A program made the position numbers and the translations under genes. Source: a virus. From it: DNA of 43,496 bases. Location: positions 1 to 43,496 of the IMG/VR virus record IMGVR_UViG_3300047409_000572. One strand, written 5' to 3'. The notes beneath the pieces were generated by a model that searched no databases, had not been told where the DNA came from, and was given only the letters and a program-made list of their open reading frames with translations. Shown piece after piece: positions 24,639-31,614 of this stretch. The stretch's first letter is position 1. Each line of letters opens with the position of its first letter.

Positions 24639-25106
24639 ATGCGGCGCTTCGTAGCAGTTCTCACCCTCGGCGTCGTCTTCCTGGCGGCGCCTTCTGCATC
24701 TGCACACTTCATCGGCGACGTGGGCTTCCGAGCGGCACCGCCGACGCACCACCATCACTGGCACCCCCTCGCGGCGCAGACGGGCATCCCCGCGCCGGAG
24801 CCATCCCCAACGGCTCAGTCGTCCTATCCGGCGATCCTCGGCGGCGGCGCGTTCCAACTCTCAGCCGTCCAGGTAGCGGGCTACGCCCGCGGAGCGGGCT
24901 TCCCCGAGTCGGTCGTCCCGACGATGGTCGCGATCGCGGCGCGTGAGTCCGGCTACAACGCCCACGCCGTGAACCTTTCCTCCGGCGCCTGCGGTCTCTG
25001 GCAGCTCTACCCCTGTCCGGGCATCGCGTTCCTGGATCCGGCCACGAACGCCGCAGGCGCATTCGCGAAGTACGAGGCCTCCGGGCTCGCGCCCTGGGGA
25101 TTCTGA
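24639..25106 (+). CDS. Secreted transglycosylase-like (SLT/lysozyme-fold) protein
   Basis: Product of 155 aa with AAGGAG at 24625-24630. A signal peptide (residues 1-22, ending SASAH) precedes a HHHHWHP stretch and a short Pro/Ser linker. From about residue 75, the domain has the SLT motif order: VAIAARESGYNAHAVN with the probable catalytic Glu103, then SGACGLWQLYP and FLDPATNAAGAFAKYE. It would cleave the glycan strand of peptidoglycan after export by the host. It may be the endolysin or a second wall hydrolase beside the NlpC/P60 protein. Confidence 0.82.
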   Translation: MRRFVAVLTLGVVFLAAPSASAHFIGDVGFRAAPPTHHHHWHPLAAQTGIPAPEPSPTAQSSYPAILGGGAFQLSAVQVAGYARGAGFPESVVPTMVAIAARESGYNAHAVNLSSGACGLWQLYPCPGIAFLDPATNAAGAFAKYEASGLAPWGF

Positions 25107-25117
25107 AGGGAGGCAAC

Positions 25118-25498
25118 ATGCAAGGCTTCGCAGTCGTATTGGCCGTCATCGTCGGCCTGTCGCTGTCGGTCGCGAAGGCGGTCGACTTCACCCGGAACCT
25201 TCCGTGGTTCAAAGACAAGGCCATCGGGTCCTGGGTATGGAACGCTCTCGCGTTCGTGTACGGGCTCGCGCTCTGCGTCGGCTGGCAGCATTCGGTCGTC
25301 AACGATCTGTTCGCTCAGGTGCCAGCTCTCGCGAACGTGAACCTGGGCGAGAACGCCGGCTACATCATCTCCGGGCTGATCGTCGGCGGAGGTGCTGGGT
25401 TCGCTCACGAGGTCCTCGACGCTCTGTCGGGGATCGCCTCGGCGTCCCACGCCACAGCTGCAGCAACGATGGAGACCACCGACACATCAGACCTCTAG
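25118..25498 (+). CDS. Holin-like membrane protein
   Basis: Product of 126 aa with AAGGGAGG at 25106-25113. Hydrophobic segments lie near residues 4-22, 41-60 and 82-100, with a short hydrophilic end. The size, the number of segments and the place next to a wall hydrolase and before the terminator fit a holin that makes pores at lysis. The sequence itself is not diagnostic. Confidence 0.7.
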   Translation: MQGFAVVLAVIVGLSLSVAKAVDFTRNLPWFKDKAIGSWVWNALAFVYGLALCVGWQHSVVNDLFAQVPALANVNLGENAGYIISGLIVGGGAGFAHEVLDALSGIASASHATAAATMETTDTSDL

Positions 25499-25527
25499 AC
25501 GTCCGCTGCCCCGGCGGCGACGGCGAT

Positions 25528-25560
25528 CGACCCCCCGGCTCCGGCTGGGGGGTCGTTTCG
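25528..25560 (+). terminator. Rho-independent-type terminator at the end of the late operon
   Basis: Nine-base arms CGACCCCCC (25528-25536) and GGGGGGTCG (25547-25555) flank a 10-nt loop, followed by TTTCGTGT. It lies 29 bases after the holin-like gene and 10 bases before the end of the opposing lipoprotein gene, so it can stop late transcription from running into the lysogeny genes. The hairpin is symmetric and may act in both directions. Confidence 0.8.
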
Positions 25561-25564
25561 TGTC

Positions 25565-26014
25565 TCAGTGTGTCGAGAGAGTCTGAGCTGCCACGTCGCA
25601 GGTCCAGCCGTTGCCATTCAGGTCGGTCTTCCCCTTGATGGGGTTCAGGAGCCTGAAGCTGTCGACGTCGCATTCGACGCTGGTGAAGATGCTCGCCTGG
25701 ACATGCAGCTCGACAGAGCCCCCGTCCTCGACCTCCACGTTGTGACTCCAGTGGCCATCGATGCGGACGGTGATCGTCTTCAGCAGGCCATCGCCCGGGT
25801 CGAAGGTGATCCTTGCGGGCTTCTCGGGCAGTCCTGGTCCGGTGTTGCCGGTGACCTCGTAAGTGATCGTGAAGGTCTCGGGACCGGAGGTCGGTGGCGG
25901 CGTGGGGAACGCCGGAGTGGGCGACGCCGACGACGGGGAACTCGGCGCGACAGTGACGGTCTTGGCCGAGCAGCCAACCAGGGCAAGGATGATGAGCGGG
26001 ATTACGCGTCTCAT
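25565..26014 (-). CDS. Secreted lipoprotein, MmpS-like domain (probable prophage-expressed)
   Basis: Product of 149 aa. Residues 1-15 are a lipoprotein signal (LIILALVGC) with the lipid-bearing Cys15. A Pro/Ser linker follows (residues 20-45), then an MmpS-like beta sandwich: TFTITYEVTG near 47, ITFDPGDGLLKTITVR near 69, and VQASIFTSVECD with a Cys pair near the end. Its ATG overlaps the integrase stop by 4 nt, so it is translated from the same leftward mRNA as the integrase. An outward lipoprotein made with integrase and repressor is a candidate superinfection-exclusion or lysogenic-conversion factor; that role is inferred. Confidence 0.78.
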   Translation of the reverse strand: MRRVIPLIILALVGCSAKTVTVAPSSPSSASPTPAFPTPPPTSGPETFTITYEVTGNTGPGLPEKPARITFDPGDGLLKTITVRIDGHWSHNVEVEDGGSVELHVQASIFTSVECDVDSFRLLNPIKGKTDLNGNGWTCDVAAQTLSTH

Positions 26015-27000
26015 GGAGCACCTCTTCTACTCTCTGGGCGGCTGGTGCGCAAATCGGCAACGGCGAGCCTCGCGAGCTCCCTGTCCCCGGCTGCGTACAC
26101 GGTCAGCTGAGACGTGTCCTTGTGGTTCATCAGGCCGGCTGCAACCAGCGGCGGGATTCTGGGGTCGTTCGTCACCCGATAGGCGAAGGCGTGACGGAAC
26201 AGATGCGGCCAGGCCTTCACCCCGGCGCGTTCCCCGGCTTCGTTGACCCAGCTCCAGAGCTGCCCGGAGCCGACCCCGACGAGCGTCGGCCGGCGGCTAG
26301 CCGCGTGCTTCGGATGCCACGCCCGGAGCTCCAGGAGCCGCTCGCAGGCTCGCACAGCGGCGGGGGACAGGGGCGACTCATAGGGATCGTCGTTCTTCGC
26401 CACGCGCCACCACACCCACGGCCCTTCGGGCTCCTCAAGGTGGACGTCCTCCGGCATCGCTGCGACGAGAGAGCCGATGCGGGCACCGGTTTCGAATGCG
26501 AGCTCCATGGCCGGGCGGGCCCGCGGGTCGATCCGCTCCGCAGCACCGAAGACGCGCTCCAGCTCCTCGTCGGTGAGGTTCGGAGGCCTCCCGTGGCGCC
26601 TCCGGCGACGAGGCTTGATCGCGCCGAGCGGATGGCGGGCGATGATCTGGCGGTCGAACAGGTAGCCGTAGAACGACCGGAGCGCCTTGATCGCCTGGTT
26701 CCGGGCTCCGCCCTGCTCGGGGAGGTCGCGGAGGTACAGGACGACGTCGTCCGGCGTAAGAGCCAGGGGATCGCGGCTGCCGAGCCACTCCGGCGCCGCC
26801 ACGACCCGGCCGACGAGGTCGACCAGGACGTTCCGATACTGCCGACGCGTGTTCGCGTTGCAGCGGCCGGAGACTTCGAGGCTCAGCTGCCAGCGGAGCA
26901 TCAGCTCGTGCACCGACGCTTGCGCCGGCCCCGTCCTCTCTGGGGAAGAAAGGCCCTCCAACACGGGGTCGGGCGAGCGTAGCGATAGGGTGCTCTGCAA
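26011..27000 (-). CDS. int: Tyrosine recombinase / phage integrase
   Basis: Product of 329 aa (TTG start at 27000; GTG at 26913 is an alternative and the start is uncertain). The N-terminal SAM-like core-binding domain spans about 30-130 (RQYRNVLVDLVGRV, RNQAIKALRSFYGYLF). The catalytic domain keeps Arg in ETGARIGSL (near 192), HLFRHAFA (His and Arg), a His in MNHKDTS and the nucleophile Tyr in LTVYAAG. This is the full R-K-HxxR-H-Y set except that the Lys is not placed with certainty. It inserts the phage into the host chromosome. It lies between repressor and lipoprotein; the attachment site was not identified. Confidence 0.9.
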   Translation of the reverse strand: MQSTLSLRSPDPVLEGLSSPERTGPAQASVHELMLRWQLSLEVSGRCNANTRRQYRNVLVDLVGRVVAAPEWLGSRDPLALTPDDVVLYLRDLPEQGGARNQAIKALRSFYGYLFDRQIIARHPLGAIKPRRRRRHGRPPNLTDEELERVFGAAERIDPRARPAMELAFETGARIGSLVAAMPEDVHLEEPEGPWVWWRVAKNDDPYESPLSPAAVRACERLLELRAWHPKHAASRRPTLVGVGSGQLWSWVNEAGERAGVKAWPHLFRHAFAYRVTNDPRIPPLVAAGLMNHKDTSQLTVYAAGDRELARLAVADLRTSRPESRRGAP

Positions 27001-27030
27001 CGCATCCGCCGAACGTCCCGGGTCGAAGGG

Positions 27031-27348
27031 CTAGGAGACGGCGACGAGCTGCAGGGAGCGCGGACGCTGACCGTTGAGGTACGCCCGCATAGCTTCAGGG
27101 TCCCACTCTACGAGTCGGGCGAGTTCGACATCCAGCGCATCCGCGATCGCGATCAGCGTATCGAGCCGAGGCCAGTTCTCCGCCTGGTCCGGGTTCTTCG
27201 CCTTCTCGAGGACGTGAACCGTGGCACCGGAGATATCCGCTCGCTGAGCGAGCTTCTCCTGTGAGAGCCCACGTTCCTTGCGCAGGCGGAACATGTTCGA
27301 CGCGATGATGACCAGGTAGCTCGGTCGCATCGTCTGAGGCGTCTCCAT
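27031..27348 (-). CDS. XRE-family repressor (CI-like)
   Basis: Product of 105 aa with a G-rich ribosome site (GGGGAGGGGAACC) before ATG 27348. Residues 17-75 form a helix-turn-helix: NMFRLRKERGLSQEKLAQRA, DISGATVHVLEKAKN, then LDTLIAIADALDVELARLVEW. There is no C-terminal dimer or protease domain as in lambda CI, so it is a short repressor. It faces the rightward early operon across a 106-bp divergent control region and probably represses it. Confidence 0.83.
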   Translation of the reverse strand: METPQTMRPSYLVIIASNMFRLRKERGLSQEKLAQRADISGATVHVLEKAKNPDQAENWPRLDTLIAIADALDVELARLVEWDPEAMRAYLNGQRPRSLQLVAVS

Positions 27349-27373
27349 CCCGGTTCCCCTCCCCCATACAGAC

Positions 27374-27442
27374 TTCCTGCCGGGGGGACTCGGCCACCCT
27401 ATTCCTGCCAGAAGCGCTTGACAAGACCAGAAGTTTCTTGCA
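27374..27442. promoter_or_regulatory. Candidate repressor operator repeats in the switch region
   Basis: TTCCTGCC occurs at 27374-27381 and 27402-27409, and TTCTTGCA, a one- or two-base variant, at 27435-27442. CCAGAAG occurs at 27408-27414 and 27426-27432. CTTGCAAG (27437-27444) is a perfect 8-bp palindrome over the rightward -10. The repeats flank the shared -35, as expected for operator half-sites of the XRE repressor; binding is inferred. Confidence 0.45.
27396..27424 (-). promoter_or_regulatory. Leftward (lysogeny) promoter
   Basis: On the minus strand, TTGTCA (complement of 27419-27424) and TAGGGT (complement of 27396-27401) are separated by 17 bp. TAGGGT fits the Streptomyces-type -10 pattern TAGRRT. 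A start near 27389 leaves a 40-nt leader before the repressor ATG. It overlaps the -35 of the rightward promoter. Confidence 0.6.
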
Positions 27443-27446
27443 AGAT
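27418..27446 (+). promoter_or_regulatory. Rightward early promoter, predicted leaderless or near-leaderless
   Basis: A perfect TTGACA at 27418-27423 is followed after 17 bp by CAAGAT at 27441-27446. The predicted start falls at about 27452-27455, so the ATG at 27455 is at or within 3 nt of the 5' end and no ribosome site is available. Leaderless mRNAs are common in actinobacteria. Confidence 0.65.
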
Positions 27447-27454
27447 GCGCTCCT

Positions 27455-27646
27455 ATGGCGAAGACAGGTGGACCGAAGAAGCGGCCGGGAGAGACCAAGG
27501 CTGAGGTCAAACGGCTTGTCCTGGCGGACATCTCGCCCCGAGCCATCGCACTCACCCTTGGGATCTCTACGCAGGCGGTCTACCTGCACATCCAGTCTCT
27601 ACGCGCAGCGGGGGAGCTCCCCGAGCCGCAGGAGGCCTCGGCGTGA
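27455..27646 (+). CDS. Cro-like small HTH regulator
   Basis: Product of 63 aa, the first gene of the rightward early operon, with its ATG at or near the predicted transcript start. After a basic N-terminus (MAKTGGPKKRPGETK), a helix-turn-helix is visible: DISPRAIALTLGISTQAVYL. It is the natural counterpart of the divergent repressor, so a Cro-like role is likely. It overlaps the next gene by GTGA. Confidence 0.72.
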   Translation: MAKTGGPKKRPGETKAEVKRLVLADISPRAIALTLGISTQAVYLHIQSLRAAGELPEPQEASA

Positions 27647-27837
27647 CCGCAACGAAGACCGCCGACTTCCTGATCTACCCGATCGCGCCTATCGGCGAGG
27701 CCGACTTCGATGTCTACGCCCGTAAACACGTGGCGCGGTCGTTCCCTCGGTGCGAGTTCATCGACGTCGTTAGCCAACGTCAGGTCGGCCAACGGTACGT
27801 CCAGCTGACCGTGCGCCTGCGGCGGGTAGCCGCATGA
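27643..27837 (+). CDS. Small hypothetical early protein
   Basis: Product of 64 aa from GTG 27643 (GTGA overlap). It is mixed strand/helix, starting MTATKTADFLIYPIAPIG and ending in a basic stretch (TVRLRRVAA). No known motif. It is kept open and coupled on both sides, which supports it as a gene. Confidence 0.62.
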   Translation: MTATKTADFLIYPIAPIGEADFDVYARKHVARSFPRCEFIDVVSQRQVGQRYVQLTVRLRRVAA

Positions 27838-28085
27838 GTCTCGTGGTCTACCCGCCGAACTACCGTCCTTGGCTCCCGGAGGGCGCCGCCAACCCGCTGA
27901 CCGCGCGTGAGCGCGAGATCGTCCTCGCCGCTTCGCGGGGCTTCCACGCCGAGCAGATCGCTGCCTACCTCGACATCGCGGTCGGCACCGCCAAGACCCA
28001 CAAGCAGAACATCCTGCGGAAGCTGAAAGTCGGCACGATGACCGGCGCTGTCGCGCTGTGTCTTCGACGGGGCTGGATCTCTTGA
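27834..28085 (+). CDS. LuxR/GerE-type HTH protein
   Basis: Product of 83 aa from ATG 27834 (ATGA overlap). Residues 22-80 match the GerE DNA-binding helix-turn-helix: LTAREREIVLAASRGFHAEQ, IAAYLDIAVGTAKTHKQNIL, RKLKVGTMTGAVALCLRRGW. It is a bare DNA-binding domain without a receiver domain, common as a phage regulator of early genes or host quorum responses. Confidence 0.82.
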   Translation: MSLVVYPPNYRPWLPEGAANPLTAREREIVLAASRGFHAEQIAAYLDIAVGTAKTHKQNILRKLKVGTMTGAVALCLRRGWIS

Positions 28086-28165
28086 TCGTGCTCGGGACCC
28101 TCGTCTTCGTCGCTGTGTCTGCAGGTCTCGTCGGCTTCGGCCTAGGTCGGTGGTGGATGAAGTGA
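28082..28165 (+). CDS. 27-residue small membrane protein
   Basis: TTG 28082 overlaps the previous stop (TTGA), and the reading frame encodes 27 residues: IVLGTLVFVAVSAGLVGFG as one hydrophobic helix, then LGRWWMK. It is too short for usual gene finders. Every neighbour in this operon is joined by the same 4-nt overlap, and its own stop overlaps the next GTG, so it is probably translated. Such mini-membrane proteins often modulate host membrane targets. Confidence 0.5.
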   Translation: MIVLGTLVFVAVSAGLVGFGLGRWWMK

Positions 28166-28338
28166 TCGCGGTCAAGGCGATCGACGAATGGACCGACACG
28201 GCGTATCTCGTCATCATCGGCGGGCGCTGTCCGGTGACCTGTGACTGTCCCGTCGAGTGCTCTGTCGAAGGGCCGCACAAACACCGTATCGACCCGGTGA
28301 CCGGTGAGTTCGACTTCCACGCGGAGCGGGTCGCTTGA
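28162..28338 (+). CDS. Small Cys-rich early protein
   Basis: Product of 58 aa from GTG 28162 (GTGA overlap; an in-frame GTG at 28150 is an alternative). It contains CPVTCDCPVEC (four Cys in 11 residues), likely a metal-binding or disulfide knot, and no other known motif. Confidence 0.55.
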   Translation: MIAVKAIDEWTDTAYLVIIGGRCPVTCDCPVECSVEGPHKHRIDPVTGEFDFHAERVA

Positions 28339-28454
28339 AGTCCAAGCGGCACCTCCGCAGGCGCCTGAAGATGCGCTACCGCCTCAAGAGGCGAGCAGCC
28401 GTGGCACCCGGCGGCAAGATCTCGTTCTACCGCAAGCCGCGGAGGATCCCGTGA
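28335..28454 (+). CDS. 39-residue strongly basic peptide
   Basis: TTG 28335 overlaps the previous stop (TTGA) and the frame encodes 39 residues of which about 18 are Arg or Lys (KRHLRRRLKMRYRLKRR at the N-terminal half). It ends at the next gene's GTG (GTGA). It would bind nucleic acid or a negatively charged partner. Support is from the unbroken overlap pattern. Confidence 0.5.
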   Translation: MKSKRHLRRRLKMRYRLKRRAAVAPGGKISFYRKPRRIP

Positions 28455-29098
28455 TCGCTCCCGAGATCGCTGCCGAGTTGCGGACGCAGCTGCGCATCCT
28501 GCTCCCTACGGGTCGCCGATTCCCGGTGCCTGCCTCTGACCTGGCTGAGCACCTCGGCGTAAGCGAGAGGACCGTCGGCGCGCTCGTCGCGGACCTCATC
28601 GAACAGGACGACGTCTTGATCGGGTCGGTCTGCTCGGGCGAGCACCCGGGCTACTTCCTGGTCGCTGATCTGGAGGACCTCGAGACCGGTACGGCGCATC
28701 TTGTAAGTCGAGCCCGACGAATCCACATGCGGGTCGCGAAACTGCGTCGACTGGCGCGTGAGCGCTTCTCCGAGGCCGAGGTCCTTCAGTTGTTCGAGTT
28801 GGAGCCCGCCTCTTCTTCGGGCTCGAGCTCGATCCCCGGGTCTCCCCCGGAAACCTCTGCTGTCCCTCCGACGTCGGGCGACTCGAGCTCCGAGCCGATG
28901 CTGGGACATCATCGGGCAGAGGGATCCCATAACCGCGCTTCGCGCGGAGGCCCGGAACCCGTGGAGGTCGTCGGGTCGCTCCCGATTGAACCAAGCGCCA
29001 GGGCGAACGGGCGCCCACCGTCGAATGGCATCGGCACGCGGGAAGTCAGTGCGGCCAGGTCGCTCCTGGCCGCTCCGCGTAGCGGGAGAGGCGCATGA
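28451..29098 (+). CDS. Winged-helix-like DNA-binding protein
   Basis: Product of 215 aa from GTG 28451 (GTGA overlap). Residues 10-75 form a winged-helix pattern: PVPASDLAEHLGVSERTVGA, then LVADLIEQDDVLIGSVCSGE and YFLVADLEDLE. Residues 75-120 are a helix, and the C-terminal 90 residues are Ser/Pro/Gly-rich and probably disordered. It resembles phage regulators of replication or early transcription. The role is not known. Confidence 0.68.
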   Translation: MIAPEIAAELRTQLRILLPTGRRFPVPASDLAEHLGVSERTVGALVADLIEQDDVLIGSVCSGEHPGYFLVADLEDLETGTAHLVSRARRIHMRVAKLRRLARERFSEAEVLQLFELEPASSSGSSSIPGSPPETSAVPPTSGDSSSEPMLGHHRAEGSHNRASRGGPEPVEVVGSLPIEPSARANGRPPSNGIGTREVSAARSLLAAPRSGRGA

Positions 29099-29346
29099 CA
29101 GCCGAGGCCTTCGACTACCACTGCGCCTGCGGCGCCTTCGCTACGGGCTTCGCCTCTCGTCAGGAGGCATCCAACGCCGCGGACGTCCACACCTGCCTGA
29201 GCGGTCGGTATCCGACACGGCGAGCAATATGGATCGGTCCGGCCGGTGAGTCATTTCTGCAGCCCGGGGAGCAGGTCCTAAGGCGCGAAGACGTGCACGC
29301 GATCATCGGCAACGGCTTCCTCCGGAAGATGGGTCGTACCGCGTGA
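29095..29346 (+). CDS. Small hypothetical protein with Cys-rich N-terminus
   Basis: Product of 83 aa from ATG 29095 (ATGA overlap). It has YHCACGAFATGFASRQEA and a later Cys (DVHTC), spaced like a zinc finger (CxC-xn-HxC). The C-terminal half is not recognised. It sits directly before the RecB-like nuclease. Confidence 0.6.
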   Translation: MTAEAFDYHCACGAFATGFASRQEASNAADVHTCLSGRYPTRRAIWIGPAGESFLQPGEQVLRREDVHAIIGNGFLRKMGRTA

Positions 29347-30191
29347 GCGACGTCCGACTCTCCGGTCCGCCGCTGGCGATCCAGGTCGAAGGCAAGGGTC
29401 GACTCTACGAGCACCCGGTCACCAAGGAGCTCTACCCGTCGATCACGGCCTGCATCGGCGTCCTCGATAAGCCGGCGCTCGTCGGATGGGCTGCCAAGGA
29501 AACGGCCAAGGCCGCGTTCCAGCAGCGCGCAGCGCTGGCCCTGATGACCGACGAAGAAGCGGCCGTCGACATGCTGAAGAACGCGCGCTACCGGCGCACG
29601 GAGCGCGCAGCATCCGTGGGCTCGACGGTCCACGCGGTCTGCGAGGCGCTCGCGCGCGACGAGGACCTCCCGACGTTCGACGATCAGCACGCGCCGTTCA
29701 TCGACCAGTTCCTGAAGTTCGTCTCCGAGTACGGCGTGGAGTTCACCCACGTCGAGGCGACCGTGTTCTCCGACGAGTACCGATACAGCGGCACCCTCGA
29801 CATGATCGGGCGGATCGGCGGCTGGCTCGTCCTCGGCGATTACAAGACTGGCGGCGACCCGACGCAGGGCAAGGGGATCTATCCCGAGGTCGCGCTGCAG
29901 CTCGCTGCGGCCCGCTATGCGGAAAGCGTTTGGGACCGCCTCTCGGGGGAGCTTCACCCGATGCCGGCGGTCGACGGGTGCATCGCGATCCACCTCGGTC
30001 GCGATGGGTTCAACATCCATCTGATCGCCGCAGGCGAGAAGGCGTTCCGAGCGTTCGTCGCAGCGCGGGGCCTGTGGCCCTGGCACGTCGGAGGCGAGTC
30101 GAAGGGCGTCATCGGGCCGGTAATGAGCCCGCAGAGGCTCATCAAGGCGATCGAGATCGAGCGGCCGAGCCCGCAGCTGGAGGTCCTCTGA
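29343..30191 (+). CDS. PD-(D/E)XK nuclease, RecB/Cas4-like exonuclease
   Basis: Product of 282 aa from GTG 29343 (GTGA overlap). The RecB-family motifs are visible: VGSTVHAVCEAL with His97, Glu138, YSGTLDMIGRIGGWLVLGDYKTG-type core with Asp153, Asp166 and Lys168, and a later QLAAARYA helix. It is an exonuclease that resects DNA ends. Next to it stand a small HNH gene and a candidate single-strand annealing protein, so it probably forms a Red-like recombination pair. Confidence 0.85.
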   Translation: MSDVRLSGPPLAIQVEGKGRLYEHPVTKELYPSITACIGVLDKPALVGWAAKETAKAAFQQRAALALMTDEEAAVDMLKNARYRRTERAASVGSTVHAVCEALARDEDLPTFDDQHAPFIDQFLKFVSEYGVEFTHVEATVFSDEYRYSGTLDMIGRIGGWLVLGDYKTGGDPTQGKGIYPEVALQLAAARYAESVWDRLSGELHPMPAVDGCIAIHLGRDGFNIHLIAAGEKAFRAFVAARGLWPWHVGGESKGVIGPVMSPQRLIKAIEIERPSPQLEVL

Positions 30192-30607
30192 TGGGTCGCT
30201 GGCGCGGCGGACATCAGGGGCGCTACTGGATGGTGTCGGCTCCCGGTCATCCCGCAGCCGTGAGGGGTGCCGTCCTCGAGCACCGACTCGTGATGGAGCG
30301 GATGCTCGGCCGCTACCTCGTTCAGGGGGAGATCGTCCACCATCGCAACGGCGACCCCGCTGACAACCGCCCGGCGAACCTCGAGCTGCTGACCCAGTCG
30401 GAGCACGCACGCCGACACCTTGCCGAGTCGGGCCACCTGTCCTACCGACGGCCGCCCGCCATTCGCGTCGCCAGGGTCTGCGACGAGTGCGGCGCTTCGT
30501 TCGAGGCGGTCGGTAAGAAGGAACGAGGGCGTCGCTTCTGCACCCGAGCCTGCTACTGGGCGTATCGCCGCGGCCGCGGTCAGCTTCAGAAGGGAGTCGC
30601 GGCATGA
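30191..30607 (+). CDS. HNH endonuclease with C-terminal zinc finger
   Basis: Product of 138 aa from ATG 30191 (TGATG overlap). The HNH motif is clear: EHRLVMERMLGRYL, GEIVHHRNGDPADNRPANLE and LLTQSEHARRH. The C-terminal 40 residues hold four Cys (CDECG and FCTRACYW) in a zinc finger. It resembles free-standing homing endonucleases and splits the exonuclease and annealing-protein pair. Confidence 0.85.
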   Translation: MGRWRGGHQGRYWMVSAPGHPAAVRGAVLEHRLVMERMLGRYLVQGEIVHHRNGDPADNRPANLELLTQSEHARRHLAESGHLSYRRPPAIRVARVCDECGASFEAVGKKERGRRFCTRACYWAYRRGRGQLQKGVAA

Positions 30608-31614
30608 GCGAAGCCGCCGCGATCGAGGTCGCGCGCCGTCCGGCGATCGAGTCTGTCCTCGGCGGTGGCGACCTCCGACTGATGATCGAGCAGGCCCGCG
30701 AGAACGTCGCGGTTGCCATCGAGATCGCGCGCGGCCGCGGCTTCGTCACCGACTACGAGGTAAAGGACCGCAGCGGTGCCGTCATCGGCAAGCGCGCGTT
30801 CTTCCACCTCCAGACCTGGCAGCTGTTAGCCCACGCCTGGGGCCTCACCGTCCTCGTCGAGGGCGAGCCCACGGAGGTCAAGCCGGGCACCTGGCAAGCC
30901 AGCGCCGTCGTGCAGACGATCGAGACTGCCGCGCCCCAGGGCCGCGCTGTCGCGCTCTGCGCTCGCAGCGAACCCGGGAAGAAGTACAAGAGCGATCACG
31001 ACCTGAGCGCCACGGCGCAGTCGCGCGCAGCGCGTAACGCGATCCGCTACACGCTCGGCGACCTCCTGATCGCGGCCGGCTTCGACTTCGCTGACCCCGA
31101 CGCTCCTGCGACGAAGGAGCAGACGAAGGCGATCTGGACCCTCGCCGGGAAGAACGGCTGGGACCGCGACGAGGCGCATGAGCGCGCCGGGGTCGACTCG
31201 ATGAAGGACCTGACCCGTGAGACCGCAGCAGAGCTGATCGATGAATGGTCGACGCTCGCCGAAGGCGCCCCGGGGTCGGAGCGGTCACAAGACGGGGCCG
31301 ACGCCAGACCCGGCACCGTCGAAGTAGACCCCGACCCCGGAGCGAGTTCCGACGCGGTCACCCCCGCGGAGGAGCCCGAGGTGGGGGAGGAGGCAGTCGG
31401 GGCCAGCCCTGCCTCCTCCTCCGCCGAACCCGCGCACGATCCCGACGAGCCGGCTTCGCCGAAGCAGTGGGACAACGCGCTCAAGCTGAAGAAGCTCACG
31501 AAGAACAAGATCCTCCTTCGAGCTCGCGCGCTGTGGCCGGAGGCCGGAATCACGCAGGCCGCGCAGATCACGCATGGGCAGTTGGCGCAGATCATCGACG
31601 AGGCGATGGCGTAG
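30604..31614 (+). CDS. Candidate single-strand annealing protein
   Basis: Product of 336 aa from ATG 30604 (ATGA overlap). Residues 55-160 hold an annealing-protein-like core: FFHLQTWQLLAHAWGLTV, GTWQASAVVQTIETAAP, then SATAQSRAARNAIRYTLGDL. Residues 220-285 are acidic, Pro/Ser-rich linker, and the last 50 residues are a basic helix. The order exonuclease then annealing protein matches Red-type systems. I do not recognise a diagnostic family signature, so the function is inferred from core pattern and context. Confidence 0.55.
   Translation: MSEAAAIEVARRPAIESVLGGGDLRLMIEQARENVAVAIEIARGRGFVTDYEVKDRSGAVIGKRAFFHLQTWQLLAHAWGLTVLVEGEPTEVKPGTWQASAVVQTIETAAPQGRAVALCARSEPGKKYKSDHDLSATAQSRAARNAIRYTLGDLLIAAGFDFADPDAPATKEQTKAIWTLAGKNGWDRDEAHERAGVDSMKDLTRETAAELIDEWSTLAEGAPGSERSQDGADARPGTVEVDPDPGASSDAVTPAEEPEVGEEAVGASPASSSAEPAHDPDEPASPKQWDNALKLKKLTKNKILLRARALWPEAGITQAAQITHGQLAQIIDEAMA

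Noticed and set aside
27001-27030. attP core with a tRNA-like T-arm (GGGTCGAAGGG) beside the integrase
   Set aside because: The match to a tRNA 3' end is short and poor; the host site is unknown, so no attachment site is called.
29160-30749. 529-codon minus-strand frame across the nuclease and HNH genes
   Set aside because: Shadow of three well-supported genes whose starts and stops are interlocked.
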